Shown: positions 34,465-44,060, counted from the stretch's first letter. The stretch is 64,000 bases of DNA from a bacterium Scap17 (GCA_013376735.1 VINJ01000001.1:1798001-1862000); one strand, 5' to 3'. Notes: generated by a model not told the origin, from the letters alone. A program made the numbers and translations.

Positions 34465-35343
34465 TCACGCGCCGCCCATGCCACTGCCCGAGCGGCGTTG
34501 CTCGCGTTCCTGCAGGTAGCGGGCGGGTGTAGTGCCGAGCAGCTTCTTGAACATGCTGATGAAGGCGTTGACGGACTGATAGCCGACGTCTTCCGAGACG
34601 CGCTGCACGCTCATGCCTTCGGCCAGCAGGCGAATCGCCACCACCAGGTGCAGTTGCTGACGCCAGCGGCTGAAGCTCAGGCCGGTGTCACGCTGGATAA
34701 GCCGGGCGAGGGTGCGTTCGCTCATCGCCAGTTCGCTCGCCCACTCGGCCAGGGTGCGTCGGTCGTCCGGGGTCTTGATCAGGGCATCGCTGATGCGGGT
34801 CAGCCGCGGGTCTTCGGGCAAGGGCAGGTGCAGACGTTCGCTTGGCATGCAGGCCAGCTCTTCCATCAGCACGCCGACCAGCCGCGCTGTCGGCCCCTGT
34901 TCAGGATATGGCTGGGGTAGCTCCGCCAGACGCAGCACCAGCTCACGCAGCAGGGGCGAGATCGACAGCGTGCAGCTGTGGCTTGGCATCTCGAGCGCAC
35001 CGGGCTCGATGAACAGGTGGCAGACGCGGCCGCCACGGGTCAGATGATTGCTGTGGGGCAGGTTGCCGGGAATCCAGACCCCGCTGTGCGGCGGCACCAT
35101 CCACAGACCTTCCGGTACGCGACTGGTCACCACGCCATGCAGGGCGATCACCAGCTGTCCCTTGCGATGCTGGTGGATCGGCACTTCCATCACCTGCTGG
35201 CCGGTCTCGACATGCAGGGCGCTGGCCGGAATCTCGTAGATGTCCGGGTCGTGCTCGCAGACGCTGCTGGAGAAGGGCACCTGATCGGGGCCGCGGGTGC
35301 TGACCCCGGGCGATGGCGGTAGAACGGGTGTGGTCACTGACAT
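34465..35343 (-). CDS. AraC family regulator, NimR-like
   Basis: Regulator of 292 aa with an N-terminal cupin-type sensor (IHQHRKGQLVIALHGVV; VWIPGNLPHSNHL) and a C-terminal AraC domain with two helix-turn-helix motifs (LAEWASELAMSERTLARLIQRDTGLSFSRWR; VQRVSEDVGYQSVNAFISMFKKLLGTTP). It is divergent from a CynX/NimT-type exporter, the arrangement of E. coli nimR-nimT. It probably represses that exporter. ATG 35343 is chosen; a TTG at 35394 would extend it by 17 residues. Neither has a strong ribosome site. Confidence 0.83.
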   Translation of the reverse strand: MSVTTPVLPPSPGVSTRGPDQVPFSSSVCEHDPDIYEIPASALHVETGQQVMEVPIHQHRKGQLVIALHGVVTSRVPEGLWMVPPHSGVWIPGNLPHSNHLTRGGRVCHLFIEPGALEMPSHSCTLSISPLLRELVLRLAELPQPYPEQGPTARLVGVLMEELACMPSERLHLPLPEDPRLTRISDALIKTPDDRRTLAEWASELAMSERTLARLIQRDTGLSFSRWRQQLHLVVAIRLLAEGMSVQRVSEDVGYQSVNAFISMFKKLLGTTPARYLQEREQRRSGSGMGGA

Positions 35344-35499
35344 AGCGGCTCGCAGATTGTCTGATTTCAGTGATCTGATGTCATGATGGCTCAATTCTGC
35401 AGTGGGCGAGGGGATTAAGCTAGCCTCACTCTGTGTGCGGACTCATCTCTTGGGTGTCGTCCCGCCATTACCCCGTTTCACGATCGCTGCGAGCGCCTC

Positions 35500-36756
35500 A
35501 TGACTGAACTCTGCCACTCATCTCCTGTCCGGCGACTGAGCCATCCGGCCGTATTGATCGCCGGTATCCTGTTGATCGCCATGAACCTGCGTGCGCCCTT
35601 CACCAGTATCGCGCCACTGCTGGAGCGCCTGCAGGCGGCGCTGGGCTTCAATGCCACGGCGGCTGGCCTGTTGATGATTCTGCCGCTGCTGGCCTTCGTC
35701 GTCGTCTCGCCCTGGGTGCCGCGCCTCGCCAGAGGTCTCGGGCTTGAACGCAGTCTCTTCCTCGCCTTGGTGACGATCGCCGCGGGCATCGTGCTGCGGG
35801 TGCAGGGCAGCATGCTGGCCCTCTATCTGGGTATCGGCCTGATCGGGGCGGGCATTGCCGTGGGCAATGTGCTGCTGCCCAGTCTGGTCAAACGCAGCTT
35901 TGCGCAGCATGTCGCGCTGCTGACCTCCTGCTATGTGCTGACCATGGGCATCATGGCCGCCATCGCCTCGGCGCTGATGGTGCCGTTGGCACAGGGCAGC
36001 AGCGCTGGCTGGCAGTACGCGATGCTCATAGTGGTCGTTTTGCCATTGGTGACGATGGGGGTGTGGTGGCCGCAGTTGTCACGTCGCTCCCTGCCGGCGG
36101 CGGCGAAGGAAGCCGAGAAGGGTGCCGAGAAGGACGTCGAGAAGGGTGCCGCGCGGCCGGTGCGTCAGGCAGCCGTGTGGCATTCGCCACTGGCCTGGCA
36201 GGTGACGCTCTTCATGGGCATCAATTCGCTGCTGTTCTATACCGTCAACAGCTGGCTGCCGAGCATGCTGGCGGACAATGGCTTCTCAGCCGAGAAGGCG
36301 GGCTCGTTGCATGGTCTACTCCAGCTGGCTTCGGCCTTGCCGGGATTGATTCTGGTGCCCCTGATGCCGCGCCTGAAGGATCAACGCCTGATCGCCTTCG
36401 CGACGCCCTGCATGTCGCTGGCGGGATTCATCGGGCTATGGCTGATGCCAAAGTGGGCACTGGTGTGGGTGCTGTTGCTGGGCGCGGGCTCCGGGGCCAG
36501 CTTCATTCTCGCCTTGTCATTCATGGGGCTGCGGGCGCGTGATGCCATGCAGTCGGCTTCACTGTCGAGCATGGCGCAGACGCTGGGCTATCTGCTCGCG
36601 GCCATGGGGCCGCCGCTGATCGGCGCGCTCTACGATATGCAGGGCAATTGGCAGCTGGCACTGATGGTCTGCGCCGTCCTCAGTGTGCTGATGGCAGGTG
36701 TCGGCTGGCTGGCGGGCAGAGACCGCCAGTTGCCTGAGGCGTCGGCATCTGAATAA
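35500..36756 (+). CDS. MFS transporter, CynX/NimT family
   Basis: Twelve-helix major facilitator of 418 aa. The N-terminal LIAMNLRAPFTSIAPLLERLQAALGF and PWVPRLARGLGLERSLF are typical of CynX/NimT-type proteins. A charged central loop (AAKEAEKGAEKDVEKGAARP) contains an AEKG-type repeat. The group exports nitroimidazole or takes up cyanate-like anions. The divergent AraC-family regulator supports the NimT assignment. No cyanase gene is nearby. Confidence 0.83.
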   Translation: MTELCHSSPVRRLSHPAVLIAGILLIAMNLRAPFTSIAPLLERLQAALGFNATAAGLLMILPLLAFVVVSPWVPRLARGLGLERSLFLALVTIAAGIVLRVQGSMLALYLGIGLIGAGIAVGNVLLPSLVKRSFAQHVALLTSCYVLTMGIMAAIASALMVPLAQGSSAGWQYAMLIVVVLPLVTMGVWWPQLSRRSLPAAAKEAEKGAEKDVEKGAARPVRQAAVWHSPLAWQVTLFMGINSLLFYTVNSWLPSMLADNGFSAEKAGSLHGLLQLASALPGLILVPLMPRLKDQRLIAFATPCMSLAGFIGLWLMPKWALVWVLLLGAGSGASFILALSFMGLRARDAMQSASLSSMAQTLGYLLAAMGPPLIGALYDMQGNWQLALMVCAVLSVLMAGVGWLAGRDRQLPEASASE

Positions 36757-36812
36757 TGGAGCGCTGCCCCCAAGGGGCACTGGCACATCCCCCCATGACA
36801 AGGAAGTGAGAG

Positions 36813-38858
36813 ATGGCGAATGCTTCATCGGCTAGCGAAGATCAACGGGCGTCTGACTCGCCAGCTGTTGCGCAGCACCCCGGACGTCGGCGCAAGCCGC
36901 CTTTGCGGGCAGCCATCCTTGGCCTGGCCAGTCTCGGAGGTATCTTCATGATCGTTCAGCCAGCCAATGCCGCGACGCTGTCACTGCGCGTGATCGAGAC
37001 CACCGACATCCACGCCAACGTGATGGATTACGACTATTACAAGGACCGGCCCAGCGTGCGCATCGGCCTGGTACGCGCGGCAGGTCTGATCAAGCAGGCG
37101 CGTGCCGAGGTAGCCAACAGCGTGCTGCTGGACAATGGCGACCTCATCCAGGGCAGCCCGATGGGCGATTACATGGCGGCAGAAGGTCTCGAGGAGGGTG
37201 ATGTCTTCCCGGCCTACAAGGTCATGAATCAGCTGGATTACGATGTCGGCAATATCGGCAATCATGAATTCAATTACGGGCTCGAGTATCTCGAACGGGC
37301 GCTGTCCGGCGCGCAGTTCCCCTATGTGAACGCCAACCTGCTGGACGCCACGACAGGCGAGCCGTACTTCACGCCCTACCAGATCACCGCCCATGCCTTC
37401 ACCGACAGTGAGGGCAACGCTCAGACATTGAAGATTGGCTATATCGGCTTCGCACCGCCGCAGGTGATGACCTGGGACCGCAAGCACCTCCAGGGCCGCC
37501 TGACGGCCGAGGACATCACCGAGAGCGCCAGGCGCTGGGTGCCCGAGATGCGCCGGGCGGGCGCGGATGTGGTGATCGCCATCCCGCACTCCGGCATCTC
37601 GACCGACCCCTACCGGGTGATGGCCGAGAATTCGGTGTATTACCTCTCGCAGGTCGAGGGCATCGATGGCATCGCCTTCGGGCATGCCCATGCCGTCTTC
37701 CCCAGCGAGGAATTCGCCGAGGTACCGGGGGCCGATATCGCCAGGGGCACCCTCAATGGCGTGCCGGCGATGATGCCGGGGCACTGGGGCAGCCATGTGG
37801 GCGTGATGGATCTCGAACTGAGCAATGCCTCGGGCCAGTGGCGGGTAGTGAGCGGCCAGACAGAAGCCCGCCCTATTCAGGTAGGGGGCGAGGCGCAAGT
37901 GGCGGAAGATGCCGAACTGGCGGCGCTGGTCGATCATGAGCACGACGCCACGCGCGAGTACGTCAATCGCAGCATCGGACGCGCCAGTGCGGCGATGAAG
38001 AGCTATCTGGCGCTGGTGCAGGACGACCCGACGATCCAGATCGTCAATCGCGCCCAGGCCGATTACGTCAAACGCTTCGTCGAAGGCGACCCGGACCTGG
38101 AAGGCTTGCCGATTCTCTCGGCAGCCGCGCCGTTCAAGGTCGGCGGCCGTCACAATGATCCGACCCAGTTCACCGAGATGGAGGCGGGCGAGCTGAGCTT
38201 CCGCAATGCCGCCGATCTCTATCTCTATCCGAATACGCTGGTGGCGCTCAAGGTCACCGGCAGGGAAGTGCGGGAATGGCTCGAGTGCAGCGCCGGCCAG
38301 TTCCATCGCATTGATCCGGATCTCGCCACGCCCCAGCCCTTGATCAACTGGGAAGGTTTCCGCAGCTACAACTTCGACGTGATCGATGGCGTCGAGTACC
38401 GGGTGGATGTCACGCAGCCGGTGCGTTACGACGGCAATTGCGCGCTGATCGACGCCGATGCCCACCGTATTCAGGGACTCGCCTACCAGGGCGAGCCGGT
38501 CAAGGACGACGAGGTCTTCCTGCTCGCGACCAACAACTATCGCGCCTACGGCGAGGACTTCCCCGGCACCGGAGAGTCGCATATCGCTTTCGCGTCACCG
38601 GATGAAAATCGCAGCATTCTGGCCCAGTACATCTCGCGCCAGACGCAGCAGCAGGGCGCGGTGGACCCCGCGGCGGATCACAACTGGCGGCTGGCCGTGA
38701 TCGACACCGATACCCCGCTGGACATTCGCTTCACCACCGCCCCCGGCGAGGATGCGCAGCAGTTCATTGATGCCCAGGCGGTCTACCCGATGACGTTGGT
38801 GGATCAGGACGAGATGGGCTTTGCCCGTTATCGCGTCGGGCTGGACCGGATGGAATAG
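36813..38858 (+). CDS. cpdB: 2',3'-cyclic-nucleotide 2'-phosphodiesterase / 3'-nucleotidase, periplasmic
   Basis: Secreted metallophosphatase of 681 aa that degrades 2',3'-cyclic nucleotides and 3'-nucleotides to nucleosides and phosphate in the periplasm. Metallophosphoesterase motifs: [46 protein letters not shown] and GHAHAVFPS. The C-terminal nucleotidase domain includes [19 protein letters not shown], where aromatic residues stack on the base. An extended n-region of about 30 residues precedes the hydrophobic [15 protein letters not shown] and the ANA cleavage site. It is slightly longer than the E. coli protein (about 647 aa). AAGGAAG precedes the ATG. Confidence 0.92.
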   Translation: MANASSASEDQRASDSPAVAQHPGRRRKPPLRAAILGLASLGGIFMIVQPANAATLSLRVIETTDIHANVMDYDYYKDRPSVRIGLVRAAGLIKQARAEVANSVLLDNGDLIQGSPMGDYMAAEGLEEGDVFPAYKVMNQLDYDVGNIGNHEFNYGLEYLERALSGAQFPYVNANLLDATTGEPYFTPYQITAHAFTDSEGNAQTLKIGYIGFAPPQVMTWDRKHLQGRLTAEDITESARRWVPEMRRAGADVVIAIPHSGISTDPYRVMAENSVYYLSQVEGIDGIAFGHAHAVFPSEEFAEVPGADIARGTLNGVPAMMPGHWGSHVGVMDLELSNASGQWRVVSGQTEARPIQVGGEAQVAEDAELAALVDHEHDATREYVNRSIGRASAAMKSYLALVQDDPTIQIVNRAQADYVKRFVEGDPDLEGLPILSAAAPFKVGGRHNDPTQFTEMEAGELSFRNAADLYLYPNTLVALKVTGREVREWLECSAGQFHRIDPDLATPQPLINWEGFRSYNFDVIDGVEYRVDVTQPVRYDGNCALIDADAHRIQGLAYQGEPVKDDEVFLLATNNYRAYGEDFPGTGESHIAFASPDENRSILAQYISRQTQQQGAVDPAADHNWRLAVIDTDTPLDIRFTTAPGEDAQQFIDAQAVYPMTLVDQDEMGFARYRVGLDRME

Positions 38859-38909
38859 CCAAGGCAGCACATTGTCGAGCACGTCGTTCCTGGCCTGGAT
38901 TCAGGTGGG

Positions 38910-38948
38910 AAAAAACGCCAGTCAGCAATTGCTGACTGGCGTTTTTTT
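38910..38948. terminator. bidirectional rho-independent terminator
   Basis: AAAAAACGCCAGTCAGC stem with a 4-nt AATT centre and a run of seven T on the plus strand. It lies between the convergent cpdB and 2OG-oxygenase genes. Confidence 0.95.
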
Positions 38949-39023
38949 GTCACTTGGCGCTACCCGCTATCTGTTTCATTATTCGCTTTTGCCTCAGGTT
39001 CTTTTGCGCAGTCCCATTGCGGG

Positions 39024-39329
39024 TCAGCGCCAAGGTGCGTGCAAGGCGATGCTCAGCAGCACGCGTTTGCCGCGCTCGATGCGGCTGACGCTGTGTTCGT
39101 GAAGGTCGGGGCGAAACAGCACCACGCGGTCCGCGAGGCGAAAGAGGCTGCCATCGGTCTCGAAGACACCGCCCCGGCGGGGCTTCTTGAGCACGATATT
39201 GAGCTTGTAGTAGCTGCCGCTGCCCATCGGGTCGTTGTGGCGCATCACGCTGTGGCCTTCGGGGTAGGTCACCAGGTTGATGGTCAGGCGACGAAGATCG
39301 AGCAGACTGCGGTTGATGACACGGGCCAT
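39024..39329 (-). CDS. small 2-oxoglutarate/Fe(II) oxygenase-domain protein
   Basis: A 101-aa protein with a near-minimal prolyl-hydroxylase-type domain. Iron ligands are H-N-D in SVMRHNDPMG and the late His in DLHEHSVSRI. The 2-oxoglutarate arginine or lysine follows in ERGKRVLLSIALH, and KLNIVLKKPRRGGVFET is the usual central strand. AGGGAA precedes ATG 39329; a longer frame upstream has no site and would cross the palindrome. At about 100 aa it is short for the family, which normally needs about 180, so either it is a compact form or a partner supplies the rest. Confidence 0.75.
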   Translation of the reverse strand: MARVINRSLLDLRRLTINLVTYPEGHSVMRHNDPMGSGSYYKLNIVLKKPRRGGVFETDGSLFRLADRVVLFRPDLHEHSVSRIERGKRVLLSIALHAPWR

Positions 39330-39371
39330 GGGCGTTTCCCTTGAATTTGATGGGGCCATTAAAGCGTATTT

Positions 39372-39409
39372 TGAGCAATCAATCAAAATCGTGCTTGAGT
39401 GATTGCTCA
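39372..39409. promoter_or_regulatory. 10-bp inverted repeat in a divergent promoter region
   Basis: TGAGCAATCA (39372-39381) and TGATTGCTCA (39400-39409) form a perfect inverted repeat with an 18-bp spacer. It lies between the divergent oxygenase and hydrolase genes, a candidate operator serving both. Confidence 0.5.
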
Positions 39410-39506
39410 GGAATCCGTAAGGTGGTCCCACGTTCACGGCATCACCGCGATATAGCACTGTTTCGCCAGGCCGTGATTGAGTATTCATCAAGCGAAGAGG
39501 TCAGCA

Positions 39507-40349
39507 ATGAGCCACGACAACGTGACAATGGAAGCCCTGGAAACCCGTTATGCGATGATCGAAGGTCACCGCATTGCCTACAAGGAAATGGGTGAAGGTC
39601 AGCCGCTGTTGTTGATTCACGGTATTCCGACCAACAAGCTGATGTGGCGTGATGTGATGCCGGAATTGGCCAGGCATTATCGTGTCATCGCACCGGACAT
39701 GCTCAACTATGGCGAGTCGGACATGCCGGTGGATGCTGACGTTTCCATCAATGCCCAGACACGCATCTTCATCAAGCTGATGGATTCACTGGGTGTGGCG
39801 AGTGCGGATGTCGTCTCGCATGATATCGGCGGAGGTATCGGTCAGCTGATGGCCGTCAATCATCCCGAGCGTGTTCGCCGTCAAGTACTGATCGACAGCG
39901 TATGCTTCGATTCCTGGCCGATTCCGGAGTTCAAGCAGCTGCTGGAGCCGGGCGTCGAGGAAGCGACCAGCGTCGAGGAATTCATCAGCACCATGCGCGG
40001 CTTCATGCCCAGTGGTGTGCATGATCCGGCCGTCGCGACCGAAGAGATGGTCGAGCGCTATGTGTCCCAGTGGAACAGCGAGCAAGGCAAGGCGGCTTTC
40101 TTCCGCAACATGCGTCGTCTCAACAAGGAATACACCCAGGCCATCGCCGGTGAGCTCAAGAATATCGAGATCAAGACTCTGGTGCTGTGGGGCGACAAGG
40201 ACAACTTCCAAAAGCCGGATTACGCCCCGATGCTGGCAGATGCCATTCCGGGTGCCGAGCTGATCTGGGTGAAGGATGCCGGTCACTGGGTGACGGATGA
40301 AAAGCCGCAGGATACCGTGCGCTATATCCTGGACTTCCTCGCCCGCTGA
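39507..40349 (+). CDS. alpha/beta hydrolase with Asp nucleophile (haloalkane dehalogenase/epoxide hydrolase-like)
   Basis: A 280-aa alpha/beta-fold enzyme. The oxyanion region is LLLIHGIPTNKLMWRDV. The nucleophile elbow VVSHDIGGGIGQ carries Asp where esterases have Ser, as in haloalkane dehalogenases, fluoroacetate dehalogenases and epoxide hydrolases. The acid is probably in LWGDKDNF and the catalytic His in KDAGHWVTDEKP. Ser in esterases makes an acyl ester; Asp forms an alkyl ester with halogenated or epoxide substrates. AAGAGG lies before ATG 39507. It is divergent from the small oxygenase. Confidence 0.83.
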   Translation: MSHDNVTMEALETRYAMIEGHRIAYKEMGEGQPLLLIHGIPTNKLMWRDVMPELARHYRVIAPDMLNYGESDMPVDADVSINAQTRIFIKLMDSLGVASADVVSHDIGGGIGQLMAVNHPERVRRQVLIDSVCFDSWPIPEFKQLLEPGVEEATSVEEFISTMRGFMPSGVHDPAVATEEMVERYVSQWNSEQGKAAFFRNMRRLNKEYTQAIAGELKNIEIKTLVLWGDKDNFQKPDYAPMLADAIPGAELIWVKDAGHWVTDEKPQDTVRYILDFLAR

Positions 40350-40410
40350 GGAGGAGCCCATCAGCCATAAGCGCAGTAAAATCTCACCCCTGATGGTGAA
40401 TGAGCCCTGA

Positions 40411-40446
40411 ACGACAATGCCCGGTCCTATGACCGGGCATTGTCGT
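40411..40446. terminator. bidirectional terminator
   Basis: Perfect 16-bp stem ACGACAATGCCCGGTC with a 4-nt loop, between the convergent hydrolase and GNAT genes. Confidence 0.9.
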
Positions 40447-40476
40447 ATCTGGCGGAAATCGCGCACGGGAAATCGC

Positions 40477-41175
40477 CTAATGATGCGCGATGTTCCGCGC
40501 GGCCGGAGGGGACTGTCGCTTGCGCTTGGCGGTGATCGTCAAGGCCTCTTCCTCGGTAAGGTCATCGATGATCGTGTCGAGAGAGGCATTGCCTACCGGG
40601 GGCAGGGGCGCGTGATCACTCCGCGGGGCAAGCGTCGGCGCTGTCTGGAAGGCGAGGGGTCTTTCCAGTGCCATGATGCTGCCACTGCGCGTCGGGGTGC
40701 ACTGCTCATTGACCAGGGTGAAGCCGTGGCGCTGGTAGAGCGCCAATGCCGGGCTGTCGGAGAAGACTCTCAGGCGCAGCGCGCGCGGGCAGGGCTGAGC
40801 GCCCGGGGAGAGCTCGGAGGCGCGGTCTTTCATCAGCGACTGGCCGTACTCCTGTTGCGTTGCCAGCTGGATCAACCAGTTCAGGCAGGCGGAGCCGACG
40901 CCACGGCCTTGCCAATGTGGCACCAGTTGCAGGTCGCGCAGATACAGGATGTCCGGCAGGGCCTTGAGGCTGATGAAGCCGACCCATTCGCCATTGATAC
41001 GTATCGCGTAGTTCTCGTTGTCCTGCCAGCGCTCGCTGAACAACTCCTCGTCCCAGCTCATGCCATGCCGTTTGTAGGTCGCGAGCATGTTGCCGCAGCA
41101 CAGTCGCCGAGCCGCGGCGCTCAGATAGCTGCTGCAAGCCGAATCGCTGATAGGGGTAATGCTGAGATCATCCAT
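40477..41175 (-). CDS. GNAT family N-acetyltransferase
   Basis: A 232-aa protein with an acetyl-CoA-binding GNAT core: LQLVPHWQGRGVGSACLNWLI gives the pyrophosphate loop QxxGxG, and FSDSPALALYQRHGFTLV is the closing strand-helix. Roughly 60 C-terminal residues beyond the core are charged and not recognised. The substrate is unknown. ATG 41175 follows AGGA at a short distance; an in-frame codon 33 bp upstream (41208) is less likely. Confidence 0.83.
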   Translation of the reverse strand: MDDLSITPISDSACSSYLSAAARRLCCGNMLATYKRHGMSWDEELFSERWQDNENYAIRINGEWVGFISLKALPDILYLRDLQLVPHWQGRGVGSACLNWLIQLATQQEYGQSLMKDRASELSPGAQPCPRALRLRVFSDSPALALYQRHGFTLVNEQCTPTRSGSIMALERPLAFQTAPTLAPRSDHAPLPPVGNASLDTIIDDLTEEEALTITAKRKRQSPPAARNIAHH

Positions 41176-41346
41176 GATCCTGTCGCTTATTGTTGAGGGT
41201 AGGGGCACAGATGCGCGGACTGATGACCATTCGTCCAGAATAGCGGACCAGTCGGTTAGCGCATACTAATGTAGTTTGCCATCTATCATCGGATGTTGGG
41301 TTGCCGCTGACAAGTGAATGCCTGTCCAGTGCTTGTCCTGCACCTT

Positions 41347-41390
41347 TCAAGCGCCCCTCAAGTGCCCCTCAAGTGCCCGTCCAGCTTTGC
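41347..41390. repeat. 11-bp tandem repeat
   Basis: Units TCAAGCGCCCC, TCAAGTGCCCC, TCAAGTGCCCG, then a degenerate TCCAGCTTTGC, in the 339-bp gap between the GNAT and ABC-transporter genes. Read on the minus strand the perfect units contain TTGA. Confidence 0.75.
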
Positions 41391-41415
41391 CCAGTCGTAG
41401 AAGGTGAGTCGAGAG

Positions 41416-41444
41416 TTGCCAAAACGTAATAGTTACACTATAAC
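41416..41444 (+). promoter_or_regulatory. sigma70 promoter of the ABC importer operon
   Basis: TTGCCA (41416-41421), 17-bp spacer, TATAAC (41439-41444). This places transcription start near 41451 and means the first gene must begin downstream, at ATG 41515. Confidence 0.65.
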
Positions 41445-41449
41445 ATTGC
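41427..41449 (+). promoter_or_regulatory. Zur-like 23-bp palindrome
   Basis: TAATAGTTACA-C-TATAACATTGC. The right half matches the gammaproteobacterial Zur half-site TATAACATTTC at 10 of 11 positions, and the left half matches at 7 of 11. The site covers the -10 element, as expected for a repressor. Assignment to Zur is by consensus from memory. Confidence 0.5.
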
Positions 41450-41514
41450 GTTTTTGTTCGTCGGCGGCGGTTGCGCGTCGGCATCCATGCTCTTGCTCGG
41501 GACTCGCGATATCG

Positions 41515-43137
41515 ATGGTCAAATTGCTCTCAAGGCTTCGGTGGCAATACCGAACCTTCCTTCACGATCGCAGGCAGCTGGCCGTCGCCAGCGTCGCGCT
41601 GAGCCTGGCCGTGGTGCAGCCCAGCCATGCGCAAGATGCCTCAGCGGCGCAAGCGTCGGCGGCTGACACACGACGTCTGGAGATTGTCGCGCCCTTCGAC
41701 ATTAAGGGGGCGGACCCGCTGCTCAGCGGCATTCTTTTCCAGCGCATGCAGATCGTCGAGACACTGGTCGAGGTGGATGCCACGGGAGAGCTGCAGCCGG
41801 GATTGGCGACCGATTGGGAGGTCTCGGATGACGGCCTGGAGTGGCGCTTCACGCTCCGCTCCGGCGTACAGTTCCATGATGGCAGCCAGCTGGATGCCGA
41901 GGTGGCGCGTCAGGTGCTCGAGATCGCAAGTGCCAAGCCGGGTCTGTTGAAGTCGGTGCCGGTCGAGCGGATCGTCGCCGAAGATGCCCAGACGCTGGTG
42001 ATTGCCCTCAGCGAGCCCTTCGCCGCATTGCCCGCCTATCTGGCCGATTATCGCCAGCAGATACTCGCGCCGGCAGCCTTCGATGAGACGGGCACCGCCC
42101 AGCAGGTCATCGGCACCGGCCCCTATCGCATGCTGCGCATGACGCCGCCCTTGAGCCTGGAAGTCACCGCCTTCGAGGACTACTGGGGCCCGCAGCCCGA
42201 GGTGCGCCAGGCGCGCTATCAGGCGGTGAGCCGCGCCGAGGGCAGGGCATTGATCGCCGAGAGCGGAGATGCCGACTTCACCTATGGGCTGGACCCCGCC
42301 AGTCGCCAGCGTCTCTCCCAGTCGCCGCGTGTGACTCTGGCAGCGGCCGCGACGCCGCGCACGATGCTGTTGAAGGTCAACGCCAATCATCCGGCCTTTC
42401 AGGACCCCGCTGTACGGCGTGCATTGAGTCTGGCGATCGATCGCACCGCCATCGCTCAGGTCGTGCTGCGCTATCCGCGTGGCGCCAGCCAGCTGTTCCC
42501 GCCGATGGTGGAAGGCTGGCATGACCCCGCACTGCCCGAGCTGCATCAGGACGTCGCCGAGGCGCGTGCACTGCTGGACGCCGCAGGTTGGACCGTCGGC
42601 GAGGAGGGTATCCGCCACAAGGATGGCCAGCGCCTCGCGATCAGCCTGATCACCTTCTCGGACCGTCCGGAGCTGCCGCTGGTCGCCACGGTGCTGGAGC
42701 GCCAGTTCCACGCCATCGGCATCCAGACACGTCTGGATATCACCAACTTCTCGGCGATTCCGGCCGGCCATCATGACGGCAGCCTCGACATGGCGCTGTT
42801 CGCGCGCAATCTGGCCATGGTGCCGGACCCCATCGGCAACGTGCTGAGCGATTACGCGGGAACCCCCGAGGCCCCTGGTGGCGACTGGGGCGCGATGGGC
42901 TGGTTCGATGCGGACTTCACCGCCGAGCTTGAGCGCATGGCACGCGAGGGCTATGGGCCCACACCGGCAGGGCAGGACCCGCGCGCCCAGGCCAGCGGCG
43001 TGATCCAGCGGGCGCTGCCCGTGATCCCCATCGCCTGGTACTACCAGAACCTGGCGATCTCCAATCGACTGCAAAGCGCTCAGGTAGATCCCTGGGAGCG
43101 TAGTTTCGGCCTTTCAGAATTGCGGTGGGCACAATGA
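41515..43137 (+). CDS. ABC transporter substrate-binding protein, family 5 (peptide/nickel type)
   Basis: Periplasmic receptor of 540 aa in the DppA/OppA/NikA family. The signal peptide runs RRQLAVASVALSLAVVQPSHAQ, after a 20-residue n-region. Fold landmarks include LVEVDATGELQPGLATDWEVSDDGLEWRFTLRSGVQFHDG and VRRALSLAIDRTAI. Ligands in this family include peptides, nickel chelates, opines and metallophores. The Zur-like operator argues for a metal-linked ligand. The start is set by the promoter; a GTG at 41404 lies upstream of it. It overlaps the permease gene by 4 bp. Confidence 0.85.
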   Translation: MVKLLSRLRWQYRTFLHDRRQLAVASVALSLAVVQPSHAQDASAAQASAADTRRLEIVAPFDIKGADPLLSGILFQRMQIVETLVEVDATGELQPGLATDWEVSDDGLEWRFTLRSGVQFHDGSQLDAEVARQVLEIASAKPGLLKSVPVERIVAEDAQTLVIALSEPFAALPAYLADYRQQILAPAAFDETGTAQQVIGTGPYRMLRMTPPLSLEVTAFEDYWGPQPEVRQARYQAVSRAEGRALIAESGDADFTYGLDPASRQRLSQSPRVTLAAAATPRTMLLKVNANHPAFQDPAVRRALSLAIDRTAIAQVVLRYPRGASQLFPPMVEGWHDPALPELHQDVAEARALLDAAGWTVGEEGIRHKDGQRLAISLITFSDRPELPLVATVLERQFHAIGIQTRLDITNFSAIPAGHHDGSLDMALFARNLAMVPDPIGNVLSDYAGTPEAPGGDWGAMGWFDADFTAELERMAREGYGPTPAGQDPRAQASGVIQRALPVIPIAWYYQNLAISNRLQSAQVDPWERSFGLSELRWAQ

Positions 43138-44060
43138 ATCTCCCTTCACGTCTGTTGCAGCTATTGATGGTGGTGCTGATGGTCGGCGGCGCCAGCTATC
43201 TGATGATGCAGAGTCTGCCCGGCGATGCCGCCTGGCGTATCGCGGCCGGCCGCTATGGCTATGATGCGCTGGATGCGGCCGCTGCGGCCTCGGTACGCGC
43301 CGAACTGGGCCTCGAGGCACAGGGCGGCTTGCACTTCCTTTACTGGCTGGGCGATATCCTGCGCCTGGAGCTTGGCACCTCGCTGATTTCCGGTGAATCG
43401 GTGTGGGTGGAGATTCGTCATCAGCTGGGCAACTCCCTGTCGCTCGCCGGCGCGGCGCTGGGCATCTCGCTGCTGATCGGCCCGCCGCTGGGGCTGCTGG
43501 CCGGTCTGCGTGCCGGTGGCTGGCTGGACCGTAGCCTGCTGGCCGTCTGCAGTCTGCTGCGTGCCACGCCGCAGTTCCTGCTGGCGCTGGTGCTGATCCT
43601 GCTGATCTCGGTGGAGATGGGCCTGCTGCCGGCCGCCGGTCACGGTGAGCCGCAGCACTTCATTCTGCCGGCGATGACGCTGGCGCTCGGGCTGGCAGCG
43701 GTATCGGCACGCCTGGCACGTGATGCCATGGCCGCCGTCACCCAGACGGCCTTTCATGATTTCGCGCGCTGGAAGGGCCTCAGCAACGCCCAGACCTTCT
43801 GGCGTCACGGCCTGCGCCATGTGGCCTTGCCGCTGGTGACCTATCTGGGACTGCAGTTCGTGACCCTGGTGGAGGGTGTGGTGGTGATCGAGAGCATCTT
43901 CGGCTGGCCGGGCATCGGCCATGCGCTGGTGCACGCCATCTTCTCGCGCGATGTGCCGATGGTGCAGGGCACCGCCCTGGTGCTGGGCGTCGGCTTTGTC
44001 TTGATCAATCTGCTGGTCGATCTGCTGGGTCGCCAACTGGACCCACGGGGTGTGAAATGA
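43134..44060 (+). CDS. ABC transporter permease, DppB/NikB type
   Basis: Inner-membrane permease of 308 aa with six predicted helices. The ATPase-contacting loop is near residues 200-240 (ARLARDAMAAVTQTAFHDFARWKGLSNAQTFWRHGLRH), the standard EAA-type motif of this family. VEGVVVIESIFGWPGIGHALVHAIFSRDVPMVQG is the usual C-terminal block. The N-terminal region has the conserved PGDAAW. It starts within the preceding gene (ATGA). Confidence 0.9.
   Translation: MNLPSRLLQLLMVVLMVGGASYLMMQSLPGDAAWRIAAGRYGYDALDAAAAASVRAELGLEAQGGLHFLYWLGDILRLELGTSLISGESVWVEIRHQLGNSLSLAGAALGISLLIGPPLGLLAGLRAGGWLDRSLLAVCSLLRATPQFLLALVLILLISVEMGLLPAAGHGEPQHFILPAMTLALGLAAVSARLARDAMAAVTQTAFHDFARWKGLSNAQTFWRHGLRHVALPLVTYLGLQFVTLVEGVVVIESIFGWPGIGHALVHAIFSRDVPMVQGTALVLGVGFVLINLLVDLLGRQLDPRGVK

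Noticed and set aside
36765-36779. TGCCCC/GGGGCA hairpin after the NimT-like gene as a terminator
   Set aside because: Stem of only six pairs without a U-run; it may simply be chance in GC-rich DNA.
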